Below are positions 6,663 to 15,136 of a DNA stretch of 64,000 bases, piece by piece. The stretch is from Sphingomonas_O antarctica (lineage in GTDB: Bacteria; Pseudomonadota; Alphaproteobacteria; Sphingomonadales; Sphingomonadaceae). The stretch lies in NCBI RefSeq assembly GCF_965137005.1, contig NZ_CBCRXM010000003.1, positions 186,001 to 250,000 on the forward strand. The letters are read 5' to 3'. The position numbers and the translations under genes were made by a program. The notes below the pieces were generated by a model, which did not search any database, had not been told where the DNA came from, and saw only the letters and a list, made by a program, of their open reading frames with translations. The stretch's first letter is position 1. Each line of letters opens with the position of its first letter.

Positions 6663-9254
6663 CTAGCCGAGCGACTTCGACGCCTGTTCGAACACATCCT
6701 TCGACAGGCCGGGGGTGGCCAAAATCTGTTCCAGCGCGGCGCGCATTTTCACCTGCCGCGACTCGTCGAACCGCCGCCAGCGACCCAGTGCCGGGACCAT
6801 CTTCGCGGCGGTTTGCGGGTTGATCGGGTCGAGCGCCGCGATCTGTTGCGCCAGCAATTCGTAACCGGCTCCATCAACGCGGTGGAATGCACGTTGATTG
6901 ACCGAGAATGCGCCAACCAAACTGCGGAACCGGTTGGGGTTGGTCAGCGCGAAATCCGGGTGGTTGAGCAAGGCGACGACCTGTTCCGCCGCATCGGCGC
7001 GTAGCGACAGCGCCTGGGTGGTGAACCATTTGTCGATCACCAGCGGGTTGTCGCAGTATCGAGCATGGAAGGCAGCCAGTGCCTCCGCACGTTCGACAAA
7101 CATCCCATTTGCAAGAGTTCCCAGCGCCGCGATTCGATCGGTCATGTTGTCGGCCGCCTCGAACTGCGCAAACGCTTGTGCGCCGACCTCCGGAGAGCCG
7201 CTTGCCGCCAGATAGCCCAGTGCCAGATTGCGCATCCGTCGCGCTCCTTTGGCGGCGGGCGAGTATTCAAACTGCGCGGCGGCGTGACGCTGGTAGCGGT
7301 CGCGCCAAAGGCCGTCGAGCTCGGTCGCCAGCTTGAGACGCAGCGCATCGCGCGCCGTCGCAATCGCATCCGGATCGACCACGGCCATGGCGTCGCCGAT
7401 GAACTGCTCGGACGGCAACAGCATTGCTTCCGCGACAAAGGCGGGATCGAGTGCGGGGTCTTCAAGCGTCGCGCGCACCGCCGCGACGACCGCGTCATCG
7501 TCATGCGTGCGGCCTTCGATCGTCGCCTTGAGCGTGTCGAGCATCAGCTGCTGCATCGCCTCGTAGCGCGCGAACGGGTCGTCGTCGTGCGCGGACAGGA
7601 AAGCGAGATCCGCAGGCGTACGGTCGGTCTCGACGATCACCGGCGCGGAGAAATTGCGGTTGATCGACAGGACAGGGGCGTCGGCAAAGCCGTCGAAACT
7701 CAGATCCGCCTCCGCGTCCTCGAACACGAACAGTTGCTCGTGCCGCTTCTCGCCGTCTTGCGCGAACAAGGCGAGCGAGAGGGGCAGTGGCATGGGCTGC
7801 TTTACCGGTTGGCCCGGCGTGGGGGGCGCCTCTTGCGTAAGGCGCAAGGTGGCGGCCTTGGAAATCGGGTCGTGCGCCAGCCGGGCGGTAACCTTGGGTG
7901 TGCCAGCCTGTGCATACCATAAGCGGAAGCGCGACAGGTCGATGCCCCCGCCCGCTTCCATGGCGGCAACGAAATCCTCGCAGGTCGCGGCTTCGCCATC
8001 GTGGCGGTCGAAATAGAGGTCGGCACCCGCCCGAAACCGCTCGGCGCCGAGCAAGGTGTGCATCATGCGGATGACTTCGGCACCTTTGTTATAGATCGTC
8101 GCCGTGTAGAAGTTGCCGATCTCCATGTAGCTTTCGGGGCGGATCGGGTGCGCCAGCGGGCCGGCATCCTCGGGGAATTGCGCGGCGCGGAGCGTGCGGA
8201 CGTCTTCGATCCGCTTGACCGCCGCCGAGCCCTGGTCGGCAGAGAATTGCTGGTCGCGGAAGACGGTAAACCCTTCCTTGAGCGACAGCTGGAACCAGTC
8301 GCGACACGTGACGCGGTCGCCCGACCAATTATGGAAATATTCGTGCGCGACGACTGCGGCGATGGCGTCGTAATCCGCGTCGGTCGCGGTGTCGGGATCG
8401 GCCAGAATGTAACGGCTGTTGAAGATGTTCAGCCCCTTATTTTCCATCGCACCGAAGTTGAAATCGTCGACCGCGACGATGTTGAAAATGTCGAGATCAT
8501 ATTCGCGGCCGTAAACGTCTTCGTCCCATTTCATCGCGGTCTTGAGGGCGGCCATGGCGTGATGCGTCTTGGGCAGGTCGGCAGCGCGAACCCAGATGCC
8601 GAGGTCGATCTTGCGGCCCGACATGGTTGTGAAGCTGTCGCGATTGGCCTGAAGATCGCCCGCGACGAGCGCGAAGAGATAGCTCGGTTTGGGAAAGGGG
8701 TCGTTCCATTCAGCCCAGTGGCGACCGTCCAGCCCATCGCCATTTGCCACATTATCGCCGTTCGCAAGCAAGACCGGGTAAGCATTGCGATCCGCGGCCA
8801 ACTTCACCGTGTAGCGGCTGAGGACATCGGGCCGGTCGGGGAAGAAGGTGATGCGGCGAAAGCCTTCAGCCTCGCACTGGGTGCAGAGCAGTCCGCCCGA
8901 CGCGTAAAGCCCCATCAGCTTCGTATTGGCGGCGGGATGAAGTTCGATTTCGGTCTCGATGACGTGCGCGTCGGCAGGCAAATCGATGACCAGATTGCCA
9001 TCCTCGATCCGCCAATCGTTGATCGCCTGTCCGTCGACATGCACCGACAGCGGGGTCAGTTCGTCGCCGTCGAGGACCAGAGCGCGGGCATGATCGCCGT
9101 TGCGGACGACATCGAGTTTCGCGCGGACGCGGGTACGCTCGGCGGCCAAATCGAAATCGAGCGCGATGTCGGGGACCAGCCAATCGGGCGGGCGATAATC
9201 CTCGCGGCGGATGGTCGGGGGCGTTGCGGCGGCGAGCGTGGTCTGGACATCCAT
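6663..9254 (-). CDS. pepN: Aminopeptidase N (M1 family)
   Basis: Zinc metalloaminopeptidase of 863 residues, the usual length for the bacterial PepN type. The exopeptidase motif GAMEN is at about 268-272. The zinc site HEYFH is at 304-308, with the third ligand E327 in SLKEG. It removes N-terminal residues from peptides in the cytoplasm; there is no signal peptide. The four-domain layout (beta saddle, catalytic thermolysin-like, beta, helical C-terminal) fits the length. The stop codon abuts the stop of ptsP. It is the last of a run of seven minus-strand genes, 22 bases after the EamA transporter, so read-through transcription is likely. Confidence 0.97.
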   Translation of the reverse strand: MDVQTTLAAATPPTIRREDYRPPDWLVPDIALDFDLAAERTRVRAKLDVVRNGDHARALVLDGDELTPLSVHVDGQAINDWRIEDGNLVIDLPADAHVIETEIELHPAANTKLMGLYASGGLLCTQCEAEGFRRITFFPDRPDVLSRYTVKLAADRNAYPVLLANGDNVANGDGLDGRHWAEWNDPFPKPSYLFALVAGDLQANRDSFTTMSGRKIDLGIWVRAADLPKTHHAMAALKTAMKWDEDVYGREYDLDIFNIVAVDDFNFGAMENKGLNIFNSRYILADPDTATDADYDAIAAVVAHEYFHNWSGDRVTCRDWFQLSLKEGFTVFRDQQFSADQGSAAVKRIEDVRTLRAAQFPEDAGPLAHPIRPESYMEIGNFYTATIYNKGAEVIRMMHTLLGAERFRAGADLYFDRHDGEAATCEDFVAAMEAGGGIDLSRFRLWYAQAGTPKVTARLAHDPISKAATLRLTQEAPPTPGQPVKQPMPLPLSLALFAQDGEKRHEQLFVFEDAEADLSFDGFADAPVLSINRNFSAPVIVETDRTPADLAFLSAHDDDPFARYEAMQQLMLDTLKATIEGRTHDDDAVVAAVRATLEDPALDPAFVAEAMLLPSEQFIGDAMAVVDPDAIATARDALRLKLATELDGLWRDRYQRHAAAQFEYSPAAKGARRMRNLALGYLAASGSPEVGAQAFAQFEAADNMTDRIAALGTLANGMFVERAEALAAFHARYCDNPLVIDKWFTTQALSLRADAAEQVVALLNHPDFALTNPNRFRSLVGAFSVNQRAFHRVDGAGYELLAQQIAALDPINPQTAAKMVPALGRWRRFDESRQVKMRAALEQILATPGLSKDVFEQASKSLG

Positions 9255-9276
9255 GCCACAGATGTAGGGATACAGG

Positions 9277-10191
9277 TCAGGCGGAGCTAGGCGCTTTGCG
9301 AGCGGTCAGCGCGATAAGCAGTCCCGCGAAGGCGAGCACGCCACCGCCGACGGCGAGGATCGTCCAGTGATAGCCTTCGAATAATGTCGACAGGATCATC
9401 GCAAAAATCGGTGTGAGAATACCCGAATAGGCCGCCGGCCCGGGGCCGATCGCGCGGATCACGCTGAAATAGCAGATGAACGCGAGAGACGAGGCCAGCA
9501 GGCCGAGATGCGCGGTACCCAGCCAATAGGACAGGCGATGTTCGATCACCGGTGGGCCGACCGTGACCCATGCCAAAATCGCGTCGAACACTGCGCCCCA
9601 GACCATACCCCAGCCGATCAACGAGACGATCGGCAAGGCCTTCGCGCGATCCGTTGCCTGCATCACATTGGCGACCGAGGCGCACAGCACGCCGGCCATG
9701 GTCAGGCCGAGGCCGAGCCAGGTCTGCCCGCCCGACGAGCTGTCGCCGCGCGCCTCGTTGACGATGAGCAAGGCCACGCCCGCCAGCGCAACCAGCGATC
9801 CCAACAGGAAACGCGCCGACAATCGCTGGCCGAGGAAGATCGCCCCCAAAATCGAATTGGGAACGATCAGCAGCGCAAAGATCACCGCGACCAGCCCCGA
9901 AGTAATGTGCGCTTCTGCCCTGTAGACGAAGTTGAAGTTCATCACGAACAGGAACAGGCCGTAAGTCGCCGCGAACATCTGGCCCTGCCGCCCCAACCGC
10001 AACGGCGCGCGGGTGACGAGCGCGTAAGCGAACACGCCCAAGGCGGCGATGGTGAACCGGTAGGTAATCGACCAGCCCGGCGGGACCACGCCCAACTGAT
10101 CGCGGATGACGATCCACGTCGATCCCCACACCAAAGTGGCGACGATGAAAGGGATGAAGACCCGGGGTGTGGCGAGGGTCTGTTGCGTCAC
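9277..10191 (-). CDS. EamA/DMT family transporter
   Basis: A 304-residue integral membrane protein with about ten hydrophobic helices in two homologous halves, as in the drug/metabolite transporter superfamily. Typical segments are FIVATLVWGSTWIVIRDQLG at the start of repeat one, and AAYSGILTPIFAMILSTLFEG at the end of repeat two. Substrate cannot be predicted; many EamA members export amino acids or metabolites. Its ATG overlaps the TGA of the threonine aldolase gene by four bases, so the two are translationally coupled. A role in exporting an amino acid linked to that enzyme is possible but is inference. Confidence 0.9.
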   Translation of the reverse strand: MTQQTLATPRVFIPFIVATLVWGSTWIVIRDQLGVVPPGWSITYRFTIAALGVFAYALVTRAPLRLGRQGQMFAATYGLFLFVMNFNFVYRAEAHITSGLVAVIFALLIVPNSILGAIFLGQRLSARFLLGSLVALAGVALLIVNEARGDSSSGGQTWLGLGLTMAGVLCASVANVMQATDRAKALPIVSLIGWGMVWGAVFDAILAWVTVGPPVIEHRLSYWLGTAHLGLLASSLAFICYFSVIRAIGPGPAAYSGILTPIFAMILSTLFEGYHWTILAVGGGVLAFAGLLIALTARKAPSSA

Positions 10192-11189
10192 AGCGCGGCG
10201 AGCGCGGCGTCGAGCGCGTCGATTTCACGCGCATCCTGATCCCAGGACACGACGAAGCGCACTTCGCCTTCGGCCCAGTCGTAAAATTGGAAGCCCTGCG
10301 CGCGCAGTTCGGTCGCCTCGCTGACGGTCATGCGGAGGAACAGTTCGTTGGCCTGCACCGGGAAGAGTAGGCGATTTGCCGCCGCCCGCGCCAGTCGCGC
10401 CGCGCCATCGTTGGCGGCACGACCGTTGGTGAGCCACAAATCGTCCTTCAACAACGCGAGCAACTGCGCGGCGAGGAAGCGGCCCTTGGAATTGAGATGC
10501 CCGGCGCGTTTGCGGCGGACGCGCACTTCCTCGGCGAGGTCGCGATCGAACAGGATCAGCGCTTCGCTCGACAGGCCGCCGTTTTTGACGAAACCGAAGC
10601 TGAGCGCATCGACGCCTGCACGCCATGTCAGGTCGGCGGGCGATGCGCTGGTGTGCACCACGGCATTGGCGAAGCGCGCGCCGTCCATGTGAAAGCGCAG
10701 GTTACGGGATTTGGCCAATTCGCCCAGTGATCCGACCTCGGATGCGGCGTAGCTGAGGCCATATTCGGTGGCGTTGGTGATCGATATTGCTGCCGCCTGC
10801 GTGCGGTGGACGTCGTTGGCGATCATGCCGAGCCGCGCTTCGACCAGGGCGGGCGTCAGTTTGGAGCCCGGCGCATCGACGGTGATCAGCTTGCCGCCGC
10901 CGCTGTAGAATTCGGGTGCGCCGGCTTCGTCTTGGTTGATGTGCGCGTCATTGGCGCAGAGCGTACCGCGAAATGGCGGGCAGAGCGTCGCGAGGGCGAG
11001 GCAGTTTGCGGCGGTTCCGGTCGCGATCCACAGCGCGCTGACTTGAGTTTCGAACACGTCGGAGAATGCCGCGTCGAGCCGCGCGGAAATCGCGTCGCCG
11101 TCATAAGCGATGTCGGAGGCGTTGGCAGCCACAACCGCCTCGAGCACCGCGGGGTGCACCGAGGCGGCATTGTCGGAGAAAAAGCGCAT
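10188..11189 (-). CDS. ltaE: Low-specificity threonine aldolase (PLP enzyme)
   Basis: A 333-residue fold-type I PLP enzyme of the threonine aldolase/beta-eliminating lyase family, splitting threonine or allo-threonine to glycine and acetaldehyde. It begins with the characteristic FFSDNAASVHPAVLEAV, then ATGTAANCLALATL and HINQDEAG. RFHMDGARFANAV contains the aspartate that binds the pyridine nitrogen. ALSFGFVKNGG carries the lysine that should form the Schiff base. The usual motif is SxxKGL-like; here it is SFGFVKNGG, seen in a divergent subgroup. Coupled by a four-base overlap to the EamA transporter downstream. Exact substrate preference is uncertain. Confidence 0.88.
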   Translation of the reverse strand: MRFFSDNAASVHPAVLEAVVAANASDIAYDGDAISARLDAAFSDVFETQVSALWIATGTAANCLALATLCPPFRGTLCANDAHINQDEAGAPEFYSGGGKLITVDAPGSKLTPALVEARLGMIANDVHRTQAAAISITNATEYGLSYAASEVGSLGELAKSRNLRFHMDGARFANAVVHTSASPADLTWRAGVDALSFGFVKNGGLSSEALILFDRDLAEEVRVRRKRAGHLNSKGRFLAAQLLALLKDDLWLTNGRAANDGAARLARAAANRLLFPVQANELFLRMTVSEATELRAQGFQFYDWAEGEVRFVVSWDQDAREIDALDAALAAL

Positions 11190-11231
11190 CGCCGCGCCAT
11201 GCGTGGCGCGGCGTGCAGGGTCAATGTGAGA

Positions 11232-11627
11232 CTAGGCTTTGCAGGCCTGGCTGGGCTTACCTGGGCGCTCGACGGTGATTGCCGAGCCGTTGCCAGAAAC
11301 TGAATAGCCGCCTTCGGCGGTGAATGGCTTGCCAGCGGCTTCAGCCTTCAGTGCGGTCGGCATCGCGTTCTTGTCACCATCGCGCAACGTCGCTTGCGTG
11401 TCGCCTTCGAGGAACGCGACATAAATCACGCTGGCATCCTTGCAGCGATAGACCTTCTGGGTCTTGATCGGCGGGGGCATGTCGGCGACGACCTTTGCCT
11501 CTTCGGCAGCAGCGGCGGCGTTGGCGGCGGCCGCAGCGTTCGCCGCGTCCTGCTTGGCTGCGTTGTTGTTGCACGCGGAGAGCGCGACGAGCACCGCGGC
11601 AGCGGCGATGAGGGGGAGCTTGGTCAT
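11232..11627 (-). CDS. MliC-like lipoprotein (possible lysozyme inhibitor)
   Basis: A 131-residue predicted lipoprotein: signal peptide with lipobox LSAC (Cys19), then an asparagine/alanine-rich linker to about residue 46, then a compact beta-rich domain. The domain pattern YRCKDASVIYVAFLEGD, TLRDGD, AGKPFTAEGGYSVSG and a C-terminal Cys resembles the MliC/PliC family, which inhibits C-type lysozyme. The match is by pattern only. I chose ATG at 11625-11627 because it has a good ribosome binding site (AGAGGACCT) and starts the signal peptide. It lies 42 bases upstream of threonine aldolase on the same strand. Confidence 0.72.
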   Translation of the reverse strand: MTKLPLIAAAAVLVALSACNNNAAKQDAANAAAAANAAAAAEEAKVVADMPPPIKTQKVYRCKDASVIYVAFLEGDTQATLRDGDKNAMPTALKAEAAGKPFTAEGGYSVSGNGSAITVERPGKPSQACKA

Positions 11628-11668
11628 AGGTCCTCTGGAATTGTGCATCGCAGCGCAATCGTCAAGCG

Positions 11669-13003
11669 TCATTCGTGGAACTCTGCGATGTCGGGAATGC
11701 GTCCAAAGGCGATCGACGTGCCGACACGGTCGATCCGTCCGCCGGTCAGCGGCCCGAGCGACACCGCATTCTTGCCGAAGCGCGTGTTGATCCGGTCGAG
11801 CGCGAGGCTGAGCGAGGCAGTCCGGACCCCGCGCGCCAGTTCGTGATCGGGGGCAAGTTGCGCGAAGAGCGACCCCTGCCCGCCTTGCGCGGGGGACAAG
11901 TTGGTCAGTGCGACGCCGACCATGCGAAGTTTGAGCGGTTTCGGCGCCTCCGCCACCAGCCGCGGCCACAAGGCGTCGAGCTGGGCAATCACCTGAAAAC
12001 TGTCGTCAGTGGCGGGCAGTTTGATCGAGCCGCGCCACTTGCCGCCGCCCTCCTCGAACCGCGCGTGGATCACCAGCAGCCGGGCGGTGACACCCTTGCG
12101 CCGGATCCGCGCGGTCGCCTTCATCGCCAGCCGACGCGCGGTGAGGCGCGCGGGCTCGGAGGCGCGGTGACGCGGGCTGAGCACGTGGCTGTGGCCGACC
12201 GAGCGCATTTCGCTGCGCTTTTCGGGCAGTTCGACGCCGTGCAGCGCGTACCACAAACGGTCGCCATCGCGCCCTCCATAGGCATGGCCCGCGTCCTTCG
12301 GCTTGCGCGCACAATATTGCTCGATGTCGTTGACGCCATCCTTGGCCATCCGCGCGGCCATTTTTGCGCCGATTCCGGCGATGGCGGTGAGGGGCAATGC
12401 GTAGAGGCGCTGTGGCAATTCTTCTGCACGAAGCACGACCAATCCATCGGGTTTCTGCATATCGGTGCCGAGTTTTGCCAACAGCCGGTTGGGCGCGATG
12501 CCGATCGAACAGCGCAGCCAATCGCCGACATTGTCGCGAATCCCCGCCTTGATGCGCAGGGCGAGCGCCTGTGCCGACGCCTCGTCATTCTCGTTATCGA
12601 GCAGGCGGCAGGCGACTTCGTCGATCGAACAAATCTTGGTCACGGGAATGTGGCGCTCGATCTCCGCTACGATGCGTTCGTGATAATCGACATAGAGTTC
12701 GTGACGCGGGTTCACGACGACGATGTCGGGGCAACGCGTCCGCGCTTCCCATACCGGCATCAGCGTGTTCACGCCGCGCGCCTTGGCCTCGTAGGACGCA
12801 GCGATGGCGACGGTGGTGTCGCGACCCCCCGGCGCGACGATGATCGGCTTGCCGCGCAATTCGGGCCGTTCCTGTTGTTCGACGCTCGCGAAATAGGCGT
12901 TCAGATCGAGGAACAGCCAGCGCAGCGGACGGGGCGGAAGGTCGGGCAAAGGTGACAAAGGTGACGCACCGTTGTCGCAAAAAACCCCTGGATCTTTGGT
13001 CAC
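11669..13003 (-). CDS. Y-family DNA polymerase (DinB/UmuC type)
   Basis: Translesion DNA polymerase of 444 residues. The palm carries the first metal-binding aspartate in WLFLDLNAYFASVEQQ (D33) and the SIDE motif (D128, E129). A helix-hairpin-helix segment follows (LTAIAGIGAKMAARMAKDGV), then a little-finger domain (ARLTARRLAMKATARIRRKG). The asparagine two residues after the first aspartate is as in UmuC rather than Pol IV. The start is uncertain: ATG at 13003 gives a 27-residue extension before the conserved core, and the shared tandem motif at 12949-12965 lies within it; TTG codons inside the motif are alternatives. A possible SOS box lies about 50 bases upstream. Confidence 0.92.
   Translation of the reverse strand: MTKDPGVFCDNGASPLSPLPDLPPRPLRWLFLDLNAYFASVEQQERPELRGKPIIVAPGGRDTTVAIAASYEAKARGVNTLMPVWEARTRCPDIVVVNPRHELYVDYHERIVAEIERHIPVTKICSIDEVACRLLDNENDEASAQALALRIKAGIRDNVGDWLRCSIGIAPNRLLAKLGTDMQKPDGLVVLRAEELPQRLYALPLTAIAGIGAKMAARMAKDGVNDIEQYCARKPKDAGHAYGGRDGDRLWYALHGVELPEKRSEMRSVGHSHVLSPRHRASEPARLTARRLAMKATARIRRKGVTARLLVIHARFEEGGGKWRGSIKLPATDDSFQVIAQLDALWPRLVAEAPKPLKLRMVGVALTNLSPAQGGQGSLFAQLAPDHELARGVRTASLSLALDRINTRFGKNAVSLGPLTGGRIDRVGTSIAFGRIPDIAEFHE
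12949..12965 (-). repeat. Tandem GTCACCTTT motif at the start of the Y-family polymerase gene
   Basis: The minus strand reads GTCACCTTTGTCACCTT, identical over 17 bases to 2496-2512. If the polymerase starts at 13003 the motif is translated (part of ASPLSPLP); if a TTG within it is used, it surrounds the start. Confidence 0.55.
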
Positions 13004-13052
13004 TGCGCAAACGCCAAGCCGCTTTGCCCCGTCGCAAGAATCATCGCGGCGA

Positions 13053-13067
13053 GAACATAACAGAAAC
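13053..13067 (-). promoter_or_regulatory. Possible LexA (SOS) box upstream of the Y-family polymerase
   Basis: The minus strand reads GTTTCTGTTATGTTC, which matches the alphaproteobacterial LexA box GTTC-N7-GTTC at seven of eight fixed bases. It lies 50 bases upstream of the ATG at 13003. Placement before a translesion polymerase is exactly where such a box is expected; binding is inferred. Confidence 0.5.
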
Positions 13068-13084
13068 CAACCAGAGTTGCGAGA

Positions 13085-13540
13085 TTATTCCTTGTCGTGG
13101 ATTTTCATCGTTCCGGCCGTGGCGCCGCCGCTGTCGGCGAGGGTCAGCGCGAAGTCGTCACCGTCCTTGGTCTTGCCGGTGAAGCCGTCGCCATCGGCGG
13201 TGACGCTGACGCCTTTTTCGGCAAATTGCTTCGCGTAATAATCCTTCACCGTTGCGACCGTGCCGGGCGATTTGAACCCGATCACGACATCCTGGTCGTT
13301 TACGTTGACGCTGCCGACACGGCTGTCGGGAAAGATCTTCACGCCGTCGATATCCATATCGCCGTGCATCCTCATCGTGCCGGGCAATTTGATATTGCCC
13401 TTCACGCCCGGCACCTGAAACGCCACCGCGCCATTGTCCGACGCGTTGAAGGTGACGGTCTTGTCGTCCTTGTTGGTCCGTTGGATGTCGCACGCGGCGA
13501 GCGGCAGGGCGGCGATCGTGACGAGAAGCAGTATGCGCAT
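13085..13540 (-). CDS. Hypothetical lipoprotein
   Basis: A 151-residue predicted lipoprotein with a short signal peptide and lipobox LPLAAC (Cys17). The mature part is polar and beta-rich, with repeated glycine-aspartate turns (KDDKTVTFNASDNGAVAF, KLPGTMRMHGDMDIDGVKI) and a stretch VKDYYAKQFAEKGVSV that could form one helix. I do not recognise a named family. It lies between the DNA glycosylase (37 bases upstream) and the polymerase (81 bases downstream) on the same strand. It probably resides in the outer or inner membrane facing the periplasm. Function unknown. Confidence 0.75.
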   Translation of the reverse strand: MRILLLVTIAALPLAACDIQRTNKDDKTVTFNASDNGAVAFQVPGVKGNIKLPGTMRMHGDMDIDGVKIFPDSRVGSVNVNDQDVVIGFKSPGTVATVKDYYAKQFAEKGVSVTADGDGFTGKTKDGDDFALTLADSGGATAGTMKIHDKE

Positions 13541-13576
13541 GGTCAGGCTCCGGACTGTGTTATATGGACAATACGG

Positions 13577-14062
13577 TCATGCGAGGATCGGCGCAAGCAC
13601 CGACCAGCGCGCAGCCTTTTCGGCCAAGGGCAAAGTATAGGCGGGGCTGCTCGACGGCAGGTCGATCAGGGCGAGTGGCGAGTCGCCCAGCGCCAGGCGG
13701 CCGAGGCGCGCGGCGGTCTGGCCGTTAAAGGCGATGGCGCGCAGACCGGGCAAGCCGGCGATAAGCGCGGGGAGGTCGTTTGCCGTGGCGTGGCGAATTG
13801 CGGCATCGAGGCTACCCGTGCGGCGGGCATCCGCGACGACATCCCACAAACCGATTTTATGAGCGCGTAAGATTGTCAGGCGAGTTTCATAGTCGAGGGC
13901 GGCGAGGTTCATGTTCAACACCGCGCCGAGCAGCCGCCAAAACGCGTTTTGCGGGTGCGCATAATAGCGCTGCGCCGCGAGCGAGGCGTCTCCCGGCAGG
14001 CTGCCGAGGATCAACAGGCGCGTTTGCGTATCGACCACCGGTGGAAAGCTGCGCTTGATCAT
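13577..14062 (-). CDS. DNA-deoxyinosine glycosylase (uracil-DNA glycosylase superfamily)
   Basis: A 161-residue base-excision enzyme of the uracil-DNA glycosylase superfamily, resembling the family 6 hypoxanthine-DNA glycosylases. Motif 1 is LILGSLPGDASL (18-28), then YYAHPQNAFWRLLG (33-46), as in family 6, and the C-terminal motif LPSSSPAYT, which corresponds to the DNA-intercalating HPSP loop. It would remove deoxyinosine arising from adenine deamination. I chose ATG at 14060-14062 because it starts the conserved N-terminal RSFPPVVD segment; an open frame continues upstream antisense to cysK but is unrelated. First of the minus-strand run that includes the polymerase. Confidence 0.85.
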   Translation of the reverse strand: MIKRSFPPVVDTQTRLLILGSLPGDASLAAQRYYAHPQNAFWRLLGAVLNMNLAALDYETRLTILRAHKIGLWDVVADARRTGSLDAAIRHATANDLPALIAGLPGLRAIAFNGQTAARLGRLALGDSPLALIDLPSSSPAYTLPLAEKAARWSVLAPILA

Positions 14063-14113
14063 GCACTTACCTAACTGCCTTGCCCGCGCACCGTCGCGTG
14101 ATAGGCAAAGTCC

Positions 14114-15136
14114 GTGATTATCGCCAACCCGCTCGCCCTGATCGGCAATACGCCCCTCGTGCGCCTCAACGGGCCAAGCGAGGCCACCGGCTGCGAAATC
14201 CTCGGCAAATGCGAATTCGCCAACCCCGGCGCGTCGATCAAGGACCGCGCCGCCTTGTTCATCGTCGAGGATGCCGAAGCGGCAGGAACGCTGAAACCCG
14301 GCGGGACAATCGTCGAGGGGACGGCGGGCAATACCGGCATCGGGCTGGCGCTGGTCGGCAATGCCAAGGGCTACAAGACGATCATCGTCATGCCCGAGAC
14401 GCAGAGCCGCGAGAAGATGGACACGTTGCGGGCATTGGGCGCGGAATTGGTGACCGTTCCCGCCGCCGCCTATTCCAGCCCCTGCCATTTCGTACACCAG
14501 TCGCGGCGCATCGCCGAGGAAACGCCGGGCGCTCTGTGGGCCAACCAGTTCGATAACGTCGCCAATCGCCGCGCGCACATCGTCGGCACGGCGGAGGAAA
14601 TCTGGGCGCAGACCGGCGGGCGGATCGATGGGTTTACCTGTTCGGTGGGGACTGGCGGGACGCTGGCGGGCGTCGGCATGGGTCTGAAGGCCAGGGACGA
14701 AACCATCACCATTGCGCTGACCGACCCGCATGGCGCGGCGCTGTACGATTATTATGCGTATGGCGAGTTGCACAGCGAGGGCAGTTCGGTGGCCGAAGGC
14801 ATCGGTCAGGGGCGCATCACCGGCAACCTCGAAGGCGCACCGATCGACACGCAATATCGCGTGTCGGACGAGGAGGGGCTTGAACAGGTCGCCGCATTGC
14901 TGCGCGACGAGGGCCTGTGCCTTGGCCTGTCGAGCGGGATCAACGTCGCGGGGGCGATGCGCCTTGCCCGGGATCTGGGCCCGGGCAAGACGATCGTCAC
15001 GATCCTGTGCGACACCGGCTTCCGCTATCTATCCAGCCTGTACAATGCCGACTGGCTGCGGGCGAAAGGGTTGCCGGTTTTCGACTGGCTGGATCAGGCC
15101 GACGGCGCGCGCGGTGCAGCGGCGGGTTGCGGCTGA
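14114..15136 (+). CDS. cysK: Cysteine synthase A
   Basis: O-acetylserine sulfhydrylase, 340 residues, fold-type II PLP enzyme making cysteine from O-acetylserine and sulfide. N-terminal IGNTPLVRLN, PLP lysine K43 in NPGASIKDRAA, substrate-binding loop EGTAGNTGIG and phosphate-binding loop SVGTGGTLAG are all present. The start is GTG at 14114, which gives the proper N-terminus. The protein is a little longer than the family (about 310-320) and the last 43 bases overlap the 3' end of the convergent OB-fold-like gene, whose end encodes low-complexity sequence. The subgroup with this loop pattern is annotated cysteine synthase A; cystathionine beta-synthase-like activity is unlikely. Confidence 0.93.
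   Translation: MIIANPLALIGNTPLVRLNGPSEATGCEILGKCEFANPGASIKDRAALFIVEDAEAAGTLKPGGTIVEGTAGNTGIGLALVGNAKGYKTIIVMPETQSREKMDTLRALGAELVTVPAAAYSSPCHFVHQSRRIAEETPGALWANQFDNVANRRAHIVGTAEEIWAQTGGRIDGFTCSVGTGGTLAGVGMGLKARDETITIALTDPHGAALYDYYAYGELHSEGSSVAEGIGQGRITGNLEGAPIDTQYRVSDEEGLEQVAALLRDEGLCLGLSSGINVAGAMRLARDLGPGKTIVTILCDTGFRYLSSLYNADWLRAKGLPVFDWLDQADGARGAAAGCG

Noticed and set aside
8001..9290. A 429-codon frame antisense to pepN
   Set aside because: Antisense shadow of a gene with complete catalytic motifs.
13577..14854. 425-codon version of the DNA glycosylase gene
   Set aside because: The first 264 codons are antisense to cysK and unrelated; the glycosylase family starts at 14062.
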